From Aurantimonas marina (GTDB lineage Bacteria > Pseudomonadota > Alphaproteobacteria > Rhizobiales > Rhizobiaceae): a stretch of DNA of 49,009 nt. The notes under the pieces were generated by a model. It had not been told where the DNA came from. It saw only the letters and a list, made by a program, of their open reading frames with translations, and did not search any database. Positions 38,565 through 46,582 of this stretch are shown here, piece by piece. Location: the NCBI RefSeq assembly GCF_017183135.1, contig NZ_JADDXW010000021.1, positions 1 through 49,009 of the forward strand, in the 5' to 3' direction. Made by a program: the position numbers and the translations under genes. The first letter of the stretch is position 1, and each line of letters begins with the position of its first letter.

Positions 38565-40424
38565 ATGCCCATCCGCCAGCTCTCCGATGCCTTGATCGAC
38601 CAGATCGCCGCCGGCGAGGTGGTCGAGCGGCCGGCGAGCGTCGTCAAGGAACTGGTCGAGAACGCGCTGGATGCCGGCGCAAGACGAATCGAGATCGCGA
38701 CGGCCGGCGGCGGCAAGAATCTGATCCGGGTGAGCGACGACGGCTGCGGCATTCCGGTGGACGAATTGCCGCTCGCGGTGCGCCGGCACTGCACTTCCAA
38801 GCTGGCGGGCGGCCTCGACGCCATCCAAACCCTCGGATTTCGCGGCGAGGCGCTGCCGGCGATCGGCTCGGTCGCGCGGCTGTCCCTGAAGTCGCGCGCC
38901 GCCGGCGCCGCCGAGGCGCATGAGATCGCCGTCGATGGCGGCTGTCTGGACGGCCCACGGCCGACGGCCCTGTCCAAGGGGACTGTGATCGAGGTCCGCG
39001 ATCTTTTCCACGCGGTCCCGGCGCGGTTGAAATTTCTCAAGAGCGACCGCGCGGAAGGCGCCGCGATCACCGAGATCGTGCGCCGTATCGCCATCGCCTT
39101 CCCCGAGGTGCGGTTCGAGCTGGCCGGTCCCGACCGCAGCCGCACGATCTTCGAGGCGGTGTCGCACGCCGACCGCCTCCATCGCATCTCCGCCGTCGTC
39201 GGCGCCGAGTTCGGTGACAACGCGATTGCCATCGACGCCGTGCGCGAAGAGGTCCGCCTGGAGGGCTTTGCCGGCCTTCCGACCCTCAATCGCGGCAATG
39301 GGCTGGCGCAGTTCTTCTACGTCAACGGCCGGCCGGTGCGCGACAAGATGCTCCTGTCGGCGCTGCGCGGCGCCTATGCCGACGTTCTGGCGAAGGACCG
39401 CCACCCGATAGCGGTGCTGTTCGTGTCGCTCGATCCGGCGCTTGTCGACGTCAATGTGCATCCGGCGAAGGCCGACGTGCGCTTCCGCGATCCCGGCCTC
39501 GTGCGCGGCCTTATCGTCGGGTCGATCCGCCAGGCCTTTACCGAGGCGGGCTTGCGGTCCTCGACCGCCAATGCTTTCGGCCTGATGGCGCGCTTCCGTC
39601 CGGACGGATCAGTCCCGGCGGCGCCCGGTTCCCGCCGCTTCGAGGGCTTTGCTCCCGGTGGCTTCGCGGCGCCGCGACAGACGGCCTACGATGTCGGCGC
39701 ATCGCCCTTCCGCCCGCTCAATGGCGCCGGTGACGCGGCGACGCTGGAGCACGGCGATGCGGAACCGGTATTCGGCCAGGATCACGCGAACGCGCCGTTG
39801 CAGCCACCGGGTGCCGGGACCGACTCAGGGACGGGAGAACGCGATCACCCGCTGGGCGCGGCCAAGGCGCAGTTCCACGGCAACTTCATCGTTGCCGAGA
39901 CCGAGGACGGCATCGTCATCGTCGATCAGCACGCGGCGCACGAGCGGCTGGTCTACGAAGCGCTGAAGACGGCGCTGCACGGGCGTCCCCTCCCGGCACA
40001 GCTGCTGCTGATTCCGGAAATCGTCGATCTGCCCGAGGACGACGCGGACCGTCTCGCCGAGAACGCCGCGACCTTCGCGCAGCTCGGCCTCGGCATCGAA
40101 CGCTTCGGACCGGGCGCCGTCGCGGTACGCGAAACGCCGGCCATTCTCGGCCGCGTCGACTGCCAGCGGCTGGTCCGCGATCTGGCGGACGAACTGGCCG
40201 AATTCGGCAACGCCGACACGGTGCGCGGCCGGATCGACCATGTCGCGGCGACGATCGCCTGCCACGGCTCGGTGCGGTCCGGGCGGAACCTGAAGCCGGA
40301 CGAGATGAATGCCCTGTTGCGCGACATGGAGACAACGCCGGGGTCCGGCCAGTGCAATCACGGCCGCCCGACCTATATCGAGCTGAAGCTCGCCGACATC
40401 GAGAAGATGTTCGGCCGGCGTTAA
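38565..40424 (+). CDS. mutL: DNA mismatch repair endonuclease MutL
   Basis: Couples MutS mismatch recognition to strand incision. The 619-residue protein has the GHKL ATPase N-terminus, with catalytic Glu and Mg-binding Asn in [20 protein letters not shown], and [16 protein letters not shown] variable linker follows (about 330-420). The C-terminal domain has the endonuclease motif [12 protein letters not shown] beginning at Asp454 (consensus DQHA-x2-E-x4-E), so this MutL should nick DNA itself, as expected where MutH is absent. The end has CHGSVRSGR and [13 protein letters not shown], the other nuclease-site motifs. ATG 38565 (MPIRQLSD) is preferred; an in-frame ATG at 38538 would add nine residues but touches the glgX terminator. 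Confidence 0.96.
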   Translation: MPIRQLSDALIDQIAAGEVVERPASVVKELVENALDAGARRIEIATAGGGKNLIRVSDDGCGIPVDELPLAVRRHCTSKLAGGLDAIQTLGFRGEALPAIGSVARLSLKSRAAGAAEAHEIAVDGGCLDGPRPTALSKGTVIEVRDLFHAVPARLKFLKSDRAEGAAITEIVRRIAIAFPEVRFELAGPDRSRTIFEAVSHADRLHRISAVVGAEFGDNAIAIDAVREEVRLEGFAGLPTLNRGNGLAQFFYVNGRPVRDKMLLSALRGAYADVLAKDRHPIAVLFVSLDPALVDVNVHPAKADVRFRDPGLVRGLIVGSIRQAFTEAGLRSSTANAFGLMARFRPDGSVPAAPGSRRFEGFAPGGFAAPRQTAYDVGASPFRPLNGAGDAATLEHGDAEPVFGQDHANAPLQPPGAGTDSGTGERDHPLGAAKAQFHGNFIVAETEDGIVIVDQHAAHERLVYEALKTALHGRPLPAQLLLIPEIVDLPEDDADRLAENAATFAQLGLGIERFGPGAVAVRETPAILGRVDCQRLVRDLADELAEFGNADTVRGRIDHVAATIACHGSVRSGRNLKPDEMNALLRDMETTPGSGQCNHGRPTYIELKLADIEKMFGRR

Positions 40425-40467
40425 CGGGGAACCAGATCACCGAAACGGGATCGATTCGATCCAATTT

Positions 40468-40541
40468 CACTGTGATCGATTCCGGTCAGTTTCACGCGGA
40501 ATGCGACCGGAAAACCGGTTCCCACTTTTCCTCTTTCCGCG
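40468..40541 (+). repeat. Dispersed intergenic repeat, copy C (partial)
   Basis: Contains GACCGGAAAACCGGTTCCCA (40505-40524) and then CTTTTCC. The core AAAACCGGTTCCCACTTTT corresponds to AAAACCGGCTTCCACTTT of the 16347-16450 copy, in the same orientation on the plus strand, and both are near a GATCGA tract. The match outside the core is loose. Confidence 0.5.
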
Positions 40542-40637
40542 CCAGCAAGTTTGACGCGCCGTCGGCGGCGAATTAGGGAAGTGCGCAAAGGTCCTGGAAC
40601 CCGGCGGGCGGACCGCGGCAGCATTTCGGAGATAGCG

Positions 40638-40853
40638 ATGAACCGCATGGAGAGCGGCGGCGAGGCCAGGCTCAAATACGGCACGCCGGATTTTCAGGTC
40701 ATCACGCCGGGCGCCTATGTGCGTTGCGCCGTCACCGGCGAGGCGATTCCGCTCGACCTGCTGCGTTATTGGAGCGTGGAGCGTCAGGAAGCCTATGTGG
40801 ACGGCGAAGCCTCGTTCCGGCGCGAGATGGAGGCCCGCGGCGGAAAGCGTTGA
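40638..40853 (+). CDS. DUF2093 domain-containing protein
   Basis: A 71-residue soluble protein with the DUF2093 pattern: AxLKYGTPDFQVITPGAYVRCAVTG followed by IPLDLLRYWSVERQEAY. The family is nearly confined to alphaproteobacteria, sits beside lpxK or mutL in Hyphomicrobiales, and has no known function. The single RCAVTG cysteine is conserved as far as I recall. The ATG at 40638 is preceded by GGAG at 6 bases; a longer frame from 40551 adds only an arginine-rich stretch over the repeat. It converges on lpxK, with 21 bases between the stop codons. Confidence 0.85.
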   Translation: MNRMESGGEARLKYGTPDFQVITPGAYVRCAVTGEAIPLDLLRYWSVERQEAYVDGEASFRREMEARGGKR

Positions 40854-40874
40854 AGTCGCTTTCGGCGCGCGATC

Positions 40875-41906
40875 CTAGCCGAACTTGCGGCGGCGAAACG
40901 CCTGCCGGGTATCGCGGACGATCCGCGCGCCCAGGCTATCCGGCTCGAAGCGCAGGTCGACGTCGAGCACCTCGCATTCCTTGAAGAACAGCTGCTGGGC
41001 GGCCGTTCCCGTCGCCAGCCGCACCGCGTCCTTGCGGGTCGTAGCCAACTGCAGTCCGGAACGCCATGCGGCGGCGGACAATTCGTCCATGTCGCCTTTT
41101 GAAAAAACATGGTGATCGGGAAAGTCGCGGGTCTCGACGATGTCGGCGCCGAGCGCGACAAGGCTCGCATAGAACTTCGTCGGATCGGCGATGCCGGCGA
41201 AGGCGAGCACCCGCATGGCGCGGAACCGATCGCCGTCGCGCGGCTCCAACGCGGCCTCGAAGACGGGCTTGTTGGCCCGGGCCGTCCGCCGGATCACGGT
41301 GTCGCCGCCGTTGCCTCGTCCGATCACGAGAAGGGCGTCCGCCAAGCGGATCTGGTCGATGACCGGCGCGCGCACCGGTCCCGCCGGGATGACGGCGCCA
41401 TTGCCGAGCCCGCGCCGCGCGTCGATCACCATGAGCGCGTAATCAATCCACAGGCGGGCACTCTGGAATCCGTCATCCATGATGATGAAATCGCAGCCGT
41501 GCTCGCGCTTTAGGAGCGCCGCCGCCTGCTTCCGGTCGACCGCCACTGCGGTTGGCGCGACGGTTGCGAGCAGCAGCGGCTCATCGCCGACCTCGCCCGC
41601 CGCGTGGTGCTCCGGGTTGACCGCGACGGCGCCACGGCCCGATCGACCATGCCCGCGCGAGACGAAGCCGGGGCGAAGGCCGGCCGCCTTCGCCGCCCGG
41701 CCGAGCGCCATCGCGGTCGGCGTCTTGCCGCCGCCGCCCACAGTGAAATTGCCGACGCACAGCACCGGCACGCCGATGTCGGCGCGCTCGCCCCGCTCCA
41801 GATTGCGTCGGGCGACGCGCCCGTAGATCATCGCCGCCGGTGCGAGAAGCCGTGTCGGCCAGGACCGCGCCCGCCACCAGAAAGGCGGCGTTTCCTGCAG
41901 CATCAT
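40875..41906 (-). CDS. lpxK: Tetraacyldisaccharide 4'-kinase
   Basis: Adds the 4'-phosphate to the lipid A disaccharide at the cytosolic face of the inner membrane, giving lipid IVA, the acceptor for Kdo. The 343-residue protein has an N-terminal membrane-associated helix, then the P-loop-like VGGGGKTPTAMALG in the segment CVGNFTVGGGGKTP, the DDGFQSARL motif, and AFAGIADPTKFYASL near the C-terminal half. The length is usual. Its start ATG at 41906 overlaps the waaA stop by 4 bases (ATGA), and waaA in turn overlaps the acyltransferase gene, so the three are tightly coupled. Confidence 0.96.
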   Translation of the reverse strand: MMLQETPPFWWRARSWPTRLLAPAAMIYGRVARRNLERGERADIGVPVLCVGNFTVGGGGKTPTAMALGRAAKAAGLRPGFVSRGHGRSGRGAVAVNPEHHAAGEVGDEPLLLATVAPTAVAVDRKQAAALLKREHGCDFIIMDDGFQSARLWIDYALMVIDARRGLGNGAVIPAGPVRAPVIDQIRLADALLVIGRGNGGDTVIRRTARANKPVFEAALEPRDGDRFRAMRVLAFAGIADPTKFYASLVALGADIVETRDFPDHHVFSKGDMDELSAAAWRSGLQLATTRKDAVRLATGTAAQQLFFKECEVLDVDLRFEPDSLGARIVRDTRQAFRRRKFG

Positions 41907-43234
41907 CGCAGCATTGCGGGCCGGCAGCGGCGCGCAAGACTGATCGACAGCTTCAACGGATGCAGGAAGGGCTGGAGGGCCTGCAGCGTGCGAGGAAGCG
42001 CACCGCGCATTTCCTCCACGGTCACGGTTCCCGCCTTCGCCATGCCGGCGAGCCTAGCCGGTTCCTGAAGCAACTGGTCGACACAATTGGCCAGCATTTC
42101 CTCATCGCGCACGATTCGCGCCCCGCCATTCTTCAGGAGGCGCTGATAGGCATCACGGAAGTTCTGGACATAGCGACCAGAGAGGACCGCGGTCCCGAGC
42201 ATCGCCGCCTCAAGTGGGTTCTGCCCGCCCTCTCCGGTCATCGACTTGCCGAGAAAGGCAATATCCGTCAGTCGCAGATACAGTCCCATCTCGCCCATGG
42301 TATCGCCCAGGAAAATGTCCGTCCTATCGTCGGGCTGCTCGCCCCGACTGCGCCGCGCCACCTTGAAGCCCTGCTTCAGCAGCGCCTGCTCGATCTCGTC
42401 GCCACGCTCTACGTGCCGCGGCACGATGATGGTGAGGAGGCCGGAATGGCGTTGCGAGAGCGCCAGATGCACATCTGCGGCAAGTTCTTCCTCGCCGGGA
42501 TGGGTGGAAAGCGCCGCCCATCGTGGGCGGCTGCCGAGGAGCCATTGCAGTTCGGCGAGCGCCTGTTCGGAACTCGAGGGTGGGCCGACATCGGCTTTCA
42601 GGTTGCCCGCGACGGTGACCGCCCGGGCACCGAGGAGCCGAAAACGTTCGCCGTCGACATCCGACTGGGCGACGACGTGCGCGAGATTTTCCAGGAGTGC
42701 CTCCGCCAGCCAGGGCGCCGACTTCCAGCGCTTGAAGGACCTGTCGGAAAGGCGGGCATTGACCAGGATTTGCGGGATGCGGCGGCGGCCGAGTTCCAGC
42801 ATCGTCATCGGCCAGATTTCGCTCTCAGCCACGATCGCCACATCGGGCTGCCAATGATCCAGAAACCGCGCCACCGAAGGTTTCATGTCGAGCGGGACAT
42901 ATTGGTGGATGGCGCAGTCGACGAGTTGTTCCTGAACGAAACTGGCGGAGGTCATCGTGCCGGTGGTCATGACGACATTGATGCCATAGCCCGAGATCTC
43001 GCGGACCAGCGGCGCGACCGCGGCGCTCTCACCGACGCTCGCCGCGTGCATCCACAAGAGCGGTCCGTTATCCCGCCGGGCGATGCTCGCATAGCCATAC
43101 CGCTCGCGCCGGCGTGCCGGATCTTCCTTGCCGCGCGAGATGCGGTAGCCGACATAAGGGCCGAGCATCGGATAGGCGAGTGATCCGGCGAGACGATAGG
43201 CCGCGAGCGCCGTGCGGGCGAACGCATCGCTCAC
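41903..43234 (-). CDS. waaA: 3-deoxy-D-manno-octulosonic acid transferase
   Basis: Transfers Kdo from CMP-Kdo to lipid IVA, the first core step of LPS. The 443-residue GT30/GT-B protein has an N-terminal hydrophobic anchor (AYRLAGSLAYPMLGPYVGYRISRGKED), the catalytic WMHAASVGE motif with the base glutamate, and VMTTGTMTSASF. The C-terminal CMP-binding part includes IIVPRHVERGDEIEQ, and GEGGQNPLEAAMLGTAVLSG. It begins with an ATG at 43234 that overlaps the end of the DUF374 acyltransferase gene and ends overlapping lpxK. It is probably a bifunctional Kdo transferase, but the number of residues added cannot be read from sequence. Confidence 0.96.
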   Translation of the reverse strand: MSDAFARTALAAYRLAGSLAYPMLGPYVGYRISRGKEDPARRRERYGYASIARRDNGPLLWMHAASVGESAAVAPLVREISGYGINVVMTTGTMTSASFVQEQLVDCAIHQYVPLDMKPSVARFLDHWQPDVAIVAESEIWPMTMLELGRRRIPQILVNARLSDRSFKRWKSAPWLAEALLENLAHVVAQSDVDGERFRLLGARAVTVAGNLKADVGPPSSSEQALAELQWLLGSRPRWAALSTHPGEEELAADVHLALSQRHSGLLTIIVPRHVERGDEIEQALLKQGFKVARRSRGEQPDDRTDIFLGDTMGEMGLYLRLTDIAFLGKSMTGEGGQNPLEAAMLGTAVLSGRYVQNFRDAYQRLLKNGGARIVRDEEMLANCVDQLLQEPARLAGMAKAGTVTVEEMRGALPRTLQALQPFLHPLKLSISLARRCRPAMLR

Positions 43235-44022
43235 GGCGCATCTCGCGCAAGCCGCTCGGCCGCCTCGTTCGCAGCCTCGATCGCCCGGGTGATCTCGCGG
43301 CGCTTGCTTTCCATCATCGCATCATCGGCGTCGGCGGGCACGCTGATCGGCGCGCCCACCACCACGGCAATACGGCCGAACGGCAGCGGAATCGTCGTCT
43401 TGTCCCACGAACTCGCGACGACGTAGCGGCGGCTCGTCACGGCGGCCGAAGGAAGCACCGGACGCCCGGTGATGCGGGCCAGCATCACGATGCCAAGGCC
43501 AGCCTTGCGCGGCGTTCCCTTGGGCACATCGGCGATCATGCAGACGCCGAAGCCGTTCGCAAGGAAGCGGCGCAGGGCGATCAGCGCGCGCGCGCCGCCC
43601 TTTCCCGGGCCGACCGGTCCGGCACGACCACCGGATCCACGCACCGTCGCGATGCCGAAACGCTCGACAATCATCGCATTGATTTCCGCGTCGGCATTGC
43701 GCGACAGCAGCGCGGCATAGGGCAGTTTGGCCGGCCGGAAGAAGGGCGCGAGCAAGTGCTGTCCGTGCCACAGGCCGACGATCGCCGGGTGTTCCTCGTC
43801 GAGAATCCTCGCCCAGTCGGATGAACCCGGCGCCTCTTTCTGGGTTGCCCGCACGAAGCACAGGCCACGGTAGATGGCGGCCCCGGCGACCATTGTGGCC
43901 AGGCGGCTGCGAACTACCTCGCGCCCCATACGACGCCAACGTCTCTGCCACGCCTGAAGCCAGGACCGCTTCAAGGGCACCGCTTGGCCGGCCGTCTCGC
44001 CGGCCATGGTTTCATCCGACAT
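43231..44022 (-). CDS. DUF374 lysophospholipid acyltransferase-family protein
   Basis: A 263-residue peripheral or single-pass membrane protein of the DUF374 branch of the LPLAT superfamily, commonly encoded with waaA in alphaproteobacteria and proposed to acylate a lipid A or Kdo-lipid intermediate. In the sequence: a basic N-terminus, the GLWHGQHLLAPFF block that replaces the classical HX4D motif, RGSGGRAGPVGPGKGGARAL, and IADVPKGTPRKAGLGIVMLA. The acyl acceptor is not established for this family as far as I know. It overlaps waaA by 4 bases, which supports a lipid A role. The ATG at 44022 lacks an obvious Shine-Dalgarno sequence. Confidence 0.82.
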   Translation of the reverse strand: MSDETMAGETAGQAVPLKRSWLQAWQRRWRRMGREVVRSRLATMVAGAAIYRGLCFVRATQKEAPGSSDWARILDEEHPAIVGLWHGQHLLAPFFRPAKLPYAALLSRNADAEINAMIVERFGIATVRGSGGRAGPVGPGKGGARALIALRRFLANGFGVCMIADVPKGTPRKAGLGIVMLARITGRPVLPSAAVTSRRYVVASSWDKTTIPLPFGRIAVVVGAPISVPADADDAMMESKRREITRAIEAANEAAERLARDAP

Positions 44023-44055
44023 GGCGACGCGTACCGCAATGGTTCAGGTGTTTGC

Positions 44056-44289
44056 TCACGCATTTTCCGGATTCAAGAGACGGTGCATGTGAACGATGAA
44101 GTAGCGCACCGAAGCGTTGTCGACAGTTTGCTGGGCCTTGCCGCGCCAGGCCGCGAGGGCCGACGCGTAATCAGGGAAGATTCCGACGATATCAAGGCTT
44201 TCCAGATCCTTGAAATCCACGCTCTGCAGGTCCTTCAACTCGCCACCGAACACCAGGTGCAGCAGTTGTCTGGGCTCTTGCTCTTGCAT
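44056..44289 (-). CDS. DUF4170 domain-containing protein
   Basis: A 77-residue soluble protein of the DUF4170 family, which accompanies the LPS-core and CysQ genes in many Hyphomicrobiales; function unknown. The visible pattern is LLHLVFGGELKDL, then IVGIFPDYASALAAWRGKAQQTVDNASVRYFIVHMHRLL, where WRGKAQxTVDNAxxRY is the family hallmark. ATG 44289 (MQEQEPRQLL) is chosen because ACGAGGA lies about ten bases upstream; an in-frame ATG at 44331 would overlap the CysQ-like gene by 4 bases and is the alternative. It lies between the acyltransferase and CysQ-like genes on the same strand. Confidence 0.82.
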   Translation of the reverse strand: MQEQEPRQLLHLVFGGELKDLQSVDFKDLESLDIVGIFPDYASALAAWRGKAQQTVDNASVRYFIVHMHRLLNPENA

Positions 44290-44327
44290 TGGAATCGCAT
44301 CCTCGTTTTGCGGTCCGCCGAGCGCGA

Positions 44328-45110
44328 TCAATCGGGAATCGCTCTCGCCAATTGTCTGACACGCGCCATAGCATCATGCGATGCCGCCATCAAAAGGCCA
44401 TGCCTCTTGCCCTCGCTTGTGTAAAGTCCGGGCGCGCCACCGCGATCGCACAAGAGCCCCCCGGCCCTTTCGATGAGCAAATCGGCAGCAGCGATATCCC
44501 AATCATTGGCACGGGGGCGGATCAATGTCCCATCGAGACGGCCCGAGGCCACCAGAGCCAGACGATAGGCGAGCGAAGGCACCGCTTTTTCTGCCAAGAT
44601 GGGCTCGCCGCCGGCTGCATCAAGCCGCTTGCGCATGCCATCGGGAACCGCCAGGCGAAGCCGGTCGCCGGCGCCGGGCCGGCTCACGGAGCAAGCGGCA
44701 CCGTTCAAACGCGTGATGGAGCCGGCCGTCACTTCGAACACCTCGCCAAGCGCCGGGGCCGCGATGACGCCGATCACCGGGCGGCCCTGCTCGATGACGG
44801 CGATGGAGACGCACCAGGTGTCCTCGCCGCGCAGATAGGCTCGGGTACCGTCGATCGGATCGACGACGAAAAACCGATCGGCCTCCACTTCGCGAATCTC
44901 GGGCCGCTCCATCTCCTCGGAAACCCAGCCATAGGACGGCCTTGCGCCAACCAGTGCGTCCTTCAGAAAGGCATCGACGGCGACGTCCGCCTCGCTGACC
45001 GGTGAATTGCCCTCTTTCCACCAAACCCTCGGATCGCGCCGAAAGAAGCGCATGGCGATTGCGCCGGCCTCCACTGCGGCGGACTTCACCAGTTCGAGAT
45101 CGTCGCGCAT
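44328..45110 (-). CDS. Inositol monophosphatase-family 3'(2'),5'-bisphosphate nucleotidase (CysQ-like)
   Basis: A 260-residue Mg-dependent, Li-sensitive phosphatase of the IMPase/CysQ superfamily, likely removing the 3'-phosphate of PAP formed in sulfate assimilation, or acting on inositol phosphates. Motifs: VSEEMER with a metal-binding Glu-Glu pair, DPIDGTRAYLRG as the central metal motif, and WDIAAADLLIERAGG as the C-terminal metal motif. The extension of DPIDGT to RAYLRG is more CysQ-like than the NF of inositol monophosphatases, but sequence alone does not decide. ATG 45110 is preferred over a TTG three codons earlier. It follows pmbA by 10 bases and precedes DUF4170. Confidence 0.85.
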   Translation of the reverse strand: MRDDLELVKSAAVEAGAIAMRFFRRDPRVWWKEGNSPVSEADVAVDAFLKDALVGARPSYGWVSEEMERPEIREVEADRFFVVDPIDGTRAYLRGEDTWCVSIAVIEQGRPVIGVIAAPALGEVFEVTAGSITRLNGAACSVSRPGAGDRLRLAVPDGMRKRLDAAGGEPILAEKAVPSLAYRLALVASGRLDGTLIRPRANDWDIAAADLLIERAGGLLCDRGGAPGLYTSEGKRHGLLMAASHDAMARVRQLARAIPD

Positions 45111-45120
45111 GCCCGTCAAG

Positions 45121-46458
45121 TCAGCGCCCCGCCACCATCATCGATTCGATTTGAAGCGTCGGTGCCACGATGGAGAACCGTTCGTCGAGGTCATTCGCAG
45201 CGGCGAGCGAGGCCAGCATCTCGCGCAGATTGCCGGCGATGGTCAGCTCCGATACCGGCGTGGTGATCTCGCCATTCTCGATCAGAAAGCCCGACGCGCC
45301 GCGACTGTAGTCGCCGGTGACGAGATTGGTGCCGTGGCCGATCAGCTCGTCGATATAGAGCCCCCGCCCGGTCTCGCGGACGAGTTCGGCCGGTGTCATA
45401 TCGCCCGGCGAGACCAAGACGTTCGTCGCCGATGGCGAGACGCCGCCGGACGAACGGCTGGCGCGGCCATTGGTTTCCAGGTCGAGTTCCCTGGCTGTCG
45501 CGGAGTCGAGAATCCAGTTCGCCAGGACACCGTTCTCGACCAGCGCCATCGCCTTTCCGCGCACGCCCTCGCCGTCGAAGGAACGCGAGCCGGGGCGCCG
45601 CGGCAACAGCGGATCGTCCATGATGGTGAAGGAGGTCGGCAGGATCGCCTCACCCAGCCGGTCCTTGAGAAAACTGGTCTTGCGGGCGATCGCCGAGCCG
45701 TTGATCGCCGACACGATGCTGCCGATGAGACCGCGGGCGATGCGCGGATCGAAGATCACCGGATAGCGCCCGGTGGCGACGGTGCCGGGGTCGAGCCGCC
45801 GGACGGCCCGCTCGCCGGCGCTCCGGCCGATCGCCTCCGGCGCCGTCAGATCGGCGTAGTGAATGCGCGAATCGAAATCGTAGTCGCGCTGCATCTTGAC
45901 GCCCTCGCCAGCGATGACGCTGACCGAGCGGGAAAATCCCGAGCGCATGCGTTGACCGGCAAAACCGGAGGAGGTGGCAAGGACCAACCCCGACGAGCCG
46001 GCCGATACCGAGGCGCCCCCCGAATTGGTCACCCCCTCGACGGCGCGCGCCGCCTCTTCCATGGCGAGCGCCTGCTCGACCATCGTCCGGCTGTCGACAT
46101 CTGATGCGTCGAACTGGTCGAGATCGAGTTCGTCGCGCGCCAGCCGCCGCGGATCGGCGAGCCCGGCGAAGGCGTCCTCCGGCGAGACCTTGGCCATCGC
46201 CACGGCGCGCTCGGCGAGCAACTGGGCATCGGCGTTAACGTCTGCCGAGACGCTTGCCAGCCGGCGGCCAACGAAGACGCGAAGCGACATATCCTCGCTT
46301 TCGGCGCTTTCGGTCTCCTCGACCTTGCCGAGGCGAACCGAGACGGAGCGACCGAAGGAGCGCACCACCGCCACGTCGCAGGCATCCGCGCCCGCCTTGC
46401 GTGCGGTCTCGATGAGCCGCTCGGCGGTCGCCAAGAGCCGCGTCGTATCGTCGTGCAT
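45121..46458 (-). CDS. pmbA: TldD/PmbA family protein (PmbA-type)
   Basis: A 445-residue protein of the PmbA (TldE) type. In E. coli TldD-TldE forms a metalloprotease that matures microcin B17 and degrades CcdA; PmbA supplies the non-metal half. The sequence lacks an HExxH motif, as expected for PmbA rather than TldD. Recognisable parts are GRSVSVRLGKVEETESAESE near the N-terminus, SVSVIAGEG, GRYPVIFDPRIARGLIGSI, the SFDGEGV segment, and a C-terminal domain with GGVSPSATNVLV and IGHGTNLVTGDYSRGASGFLIENGE. ATG 46458 (MHDDTTRLLA) is preferred to one at 46491. No tldD is nearby. It is divergent from the antiporter gene across about 124 bp. Confidence 0.9.
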   Translation of the reverse strand: MHDDTTRLLATAERLIETARKAGADACDVAVVRSFGRSVSVRLGKVEETESAESEDMSLRVFVGRRLASVSADVNADAQLLAERAVAMAKVSPEDAFAGLADPRRLARDELDLDQFDASDVDSRTMVEQALAMEEAARAVEGVTNSGGASVSAGSSGLVLATSSGFAGQRMRSGFSRSVSVIAGEGVKMQRDYDFDSRIHYADLTAPEAIGRSAGERAVRRLDPGTVATGRYPVIFDPRIARGLIGSIVSAINGSAIARKTSFLKDRLGEAILPTSFTIMDDPLLPRRPGSRSFDGEGVRGKAMALVENGVLANWILDSATARELDLETNGRASRSSGGVSPSATNVLVSPGDMTPAELVRETGRGLYIDELIGHGTNLVTGDYSRGASGFLIENGEITTPVSELTIAGNLREMLASLAAANDLDERFSIVAPTLQIESMMVAGR

Positions 46459-46582
46459 GATGTCGCCCGCTGGTTTTCGTTCAGGAACCATCTATTGTGC
46501 GACGCGACACCCATCAAGACGCCGAATGCGAGGCGGCGCGTTTACGGTCGCCGAATCCGCGAGACAGGACGAGCCGCCGACA

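Noticed and set aside
36375-39461. A 1028-codon open frame on the minus strand across glgX and the mutL start
   Set aside because: It crosses a clear terminator and two firmly identified genes; its composition is that of an antisense shadow.
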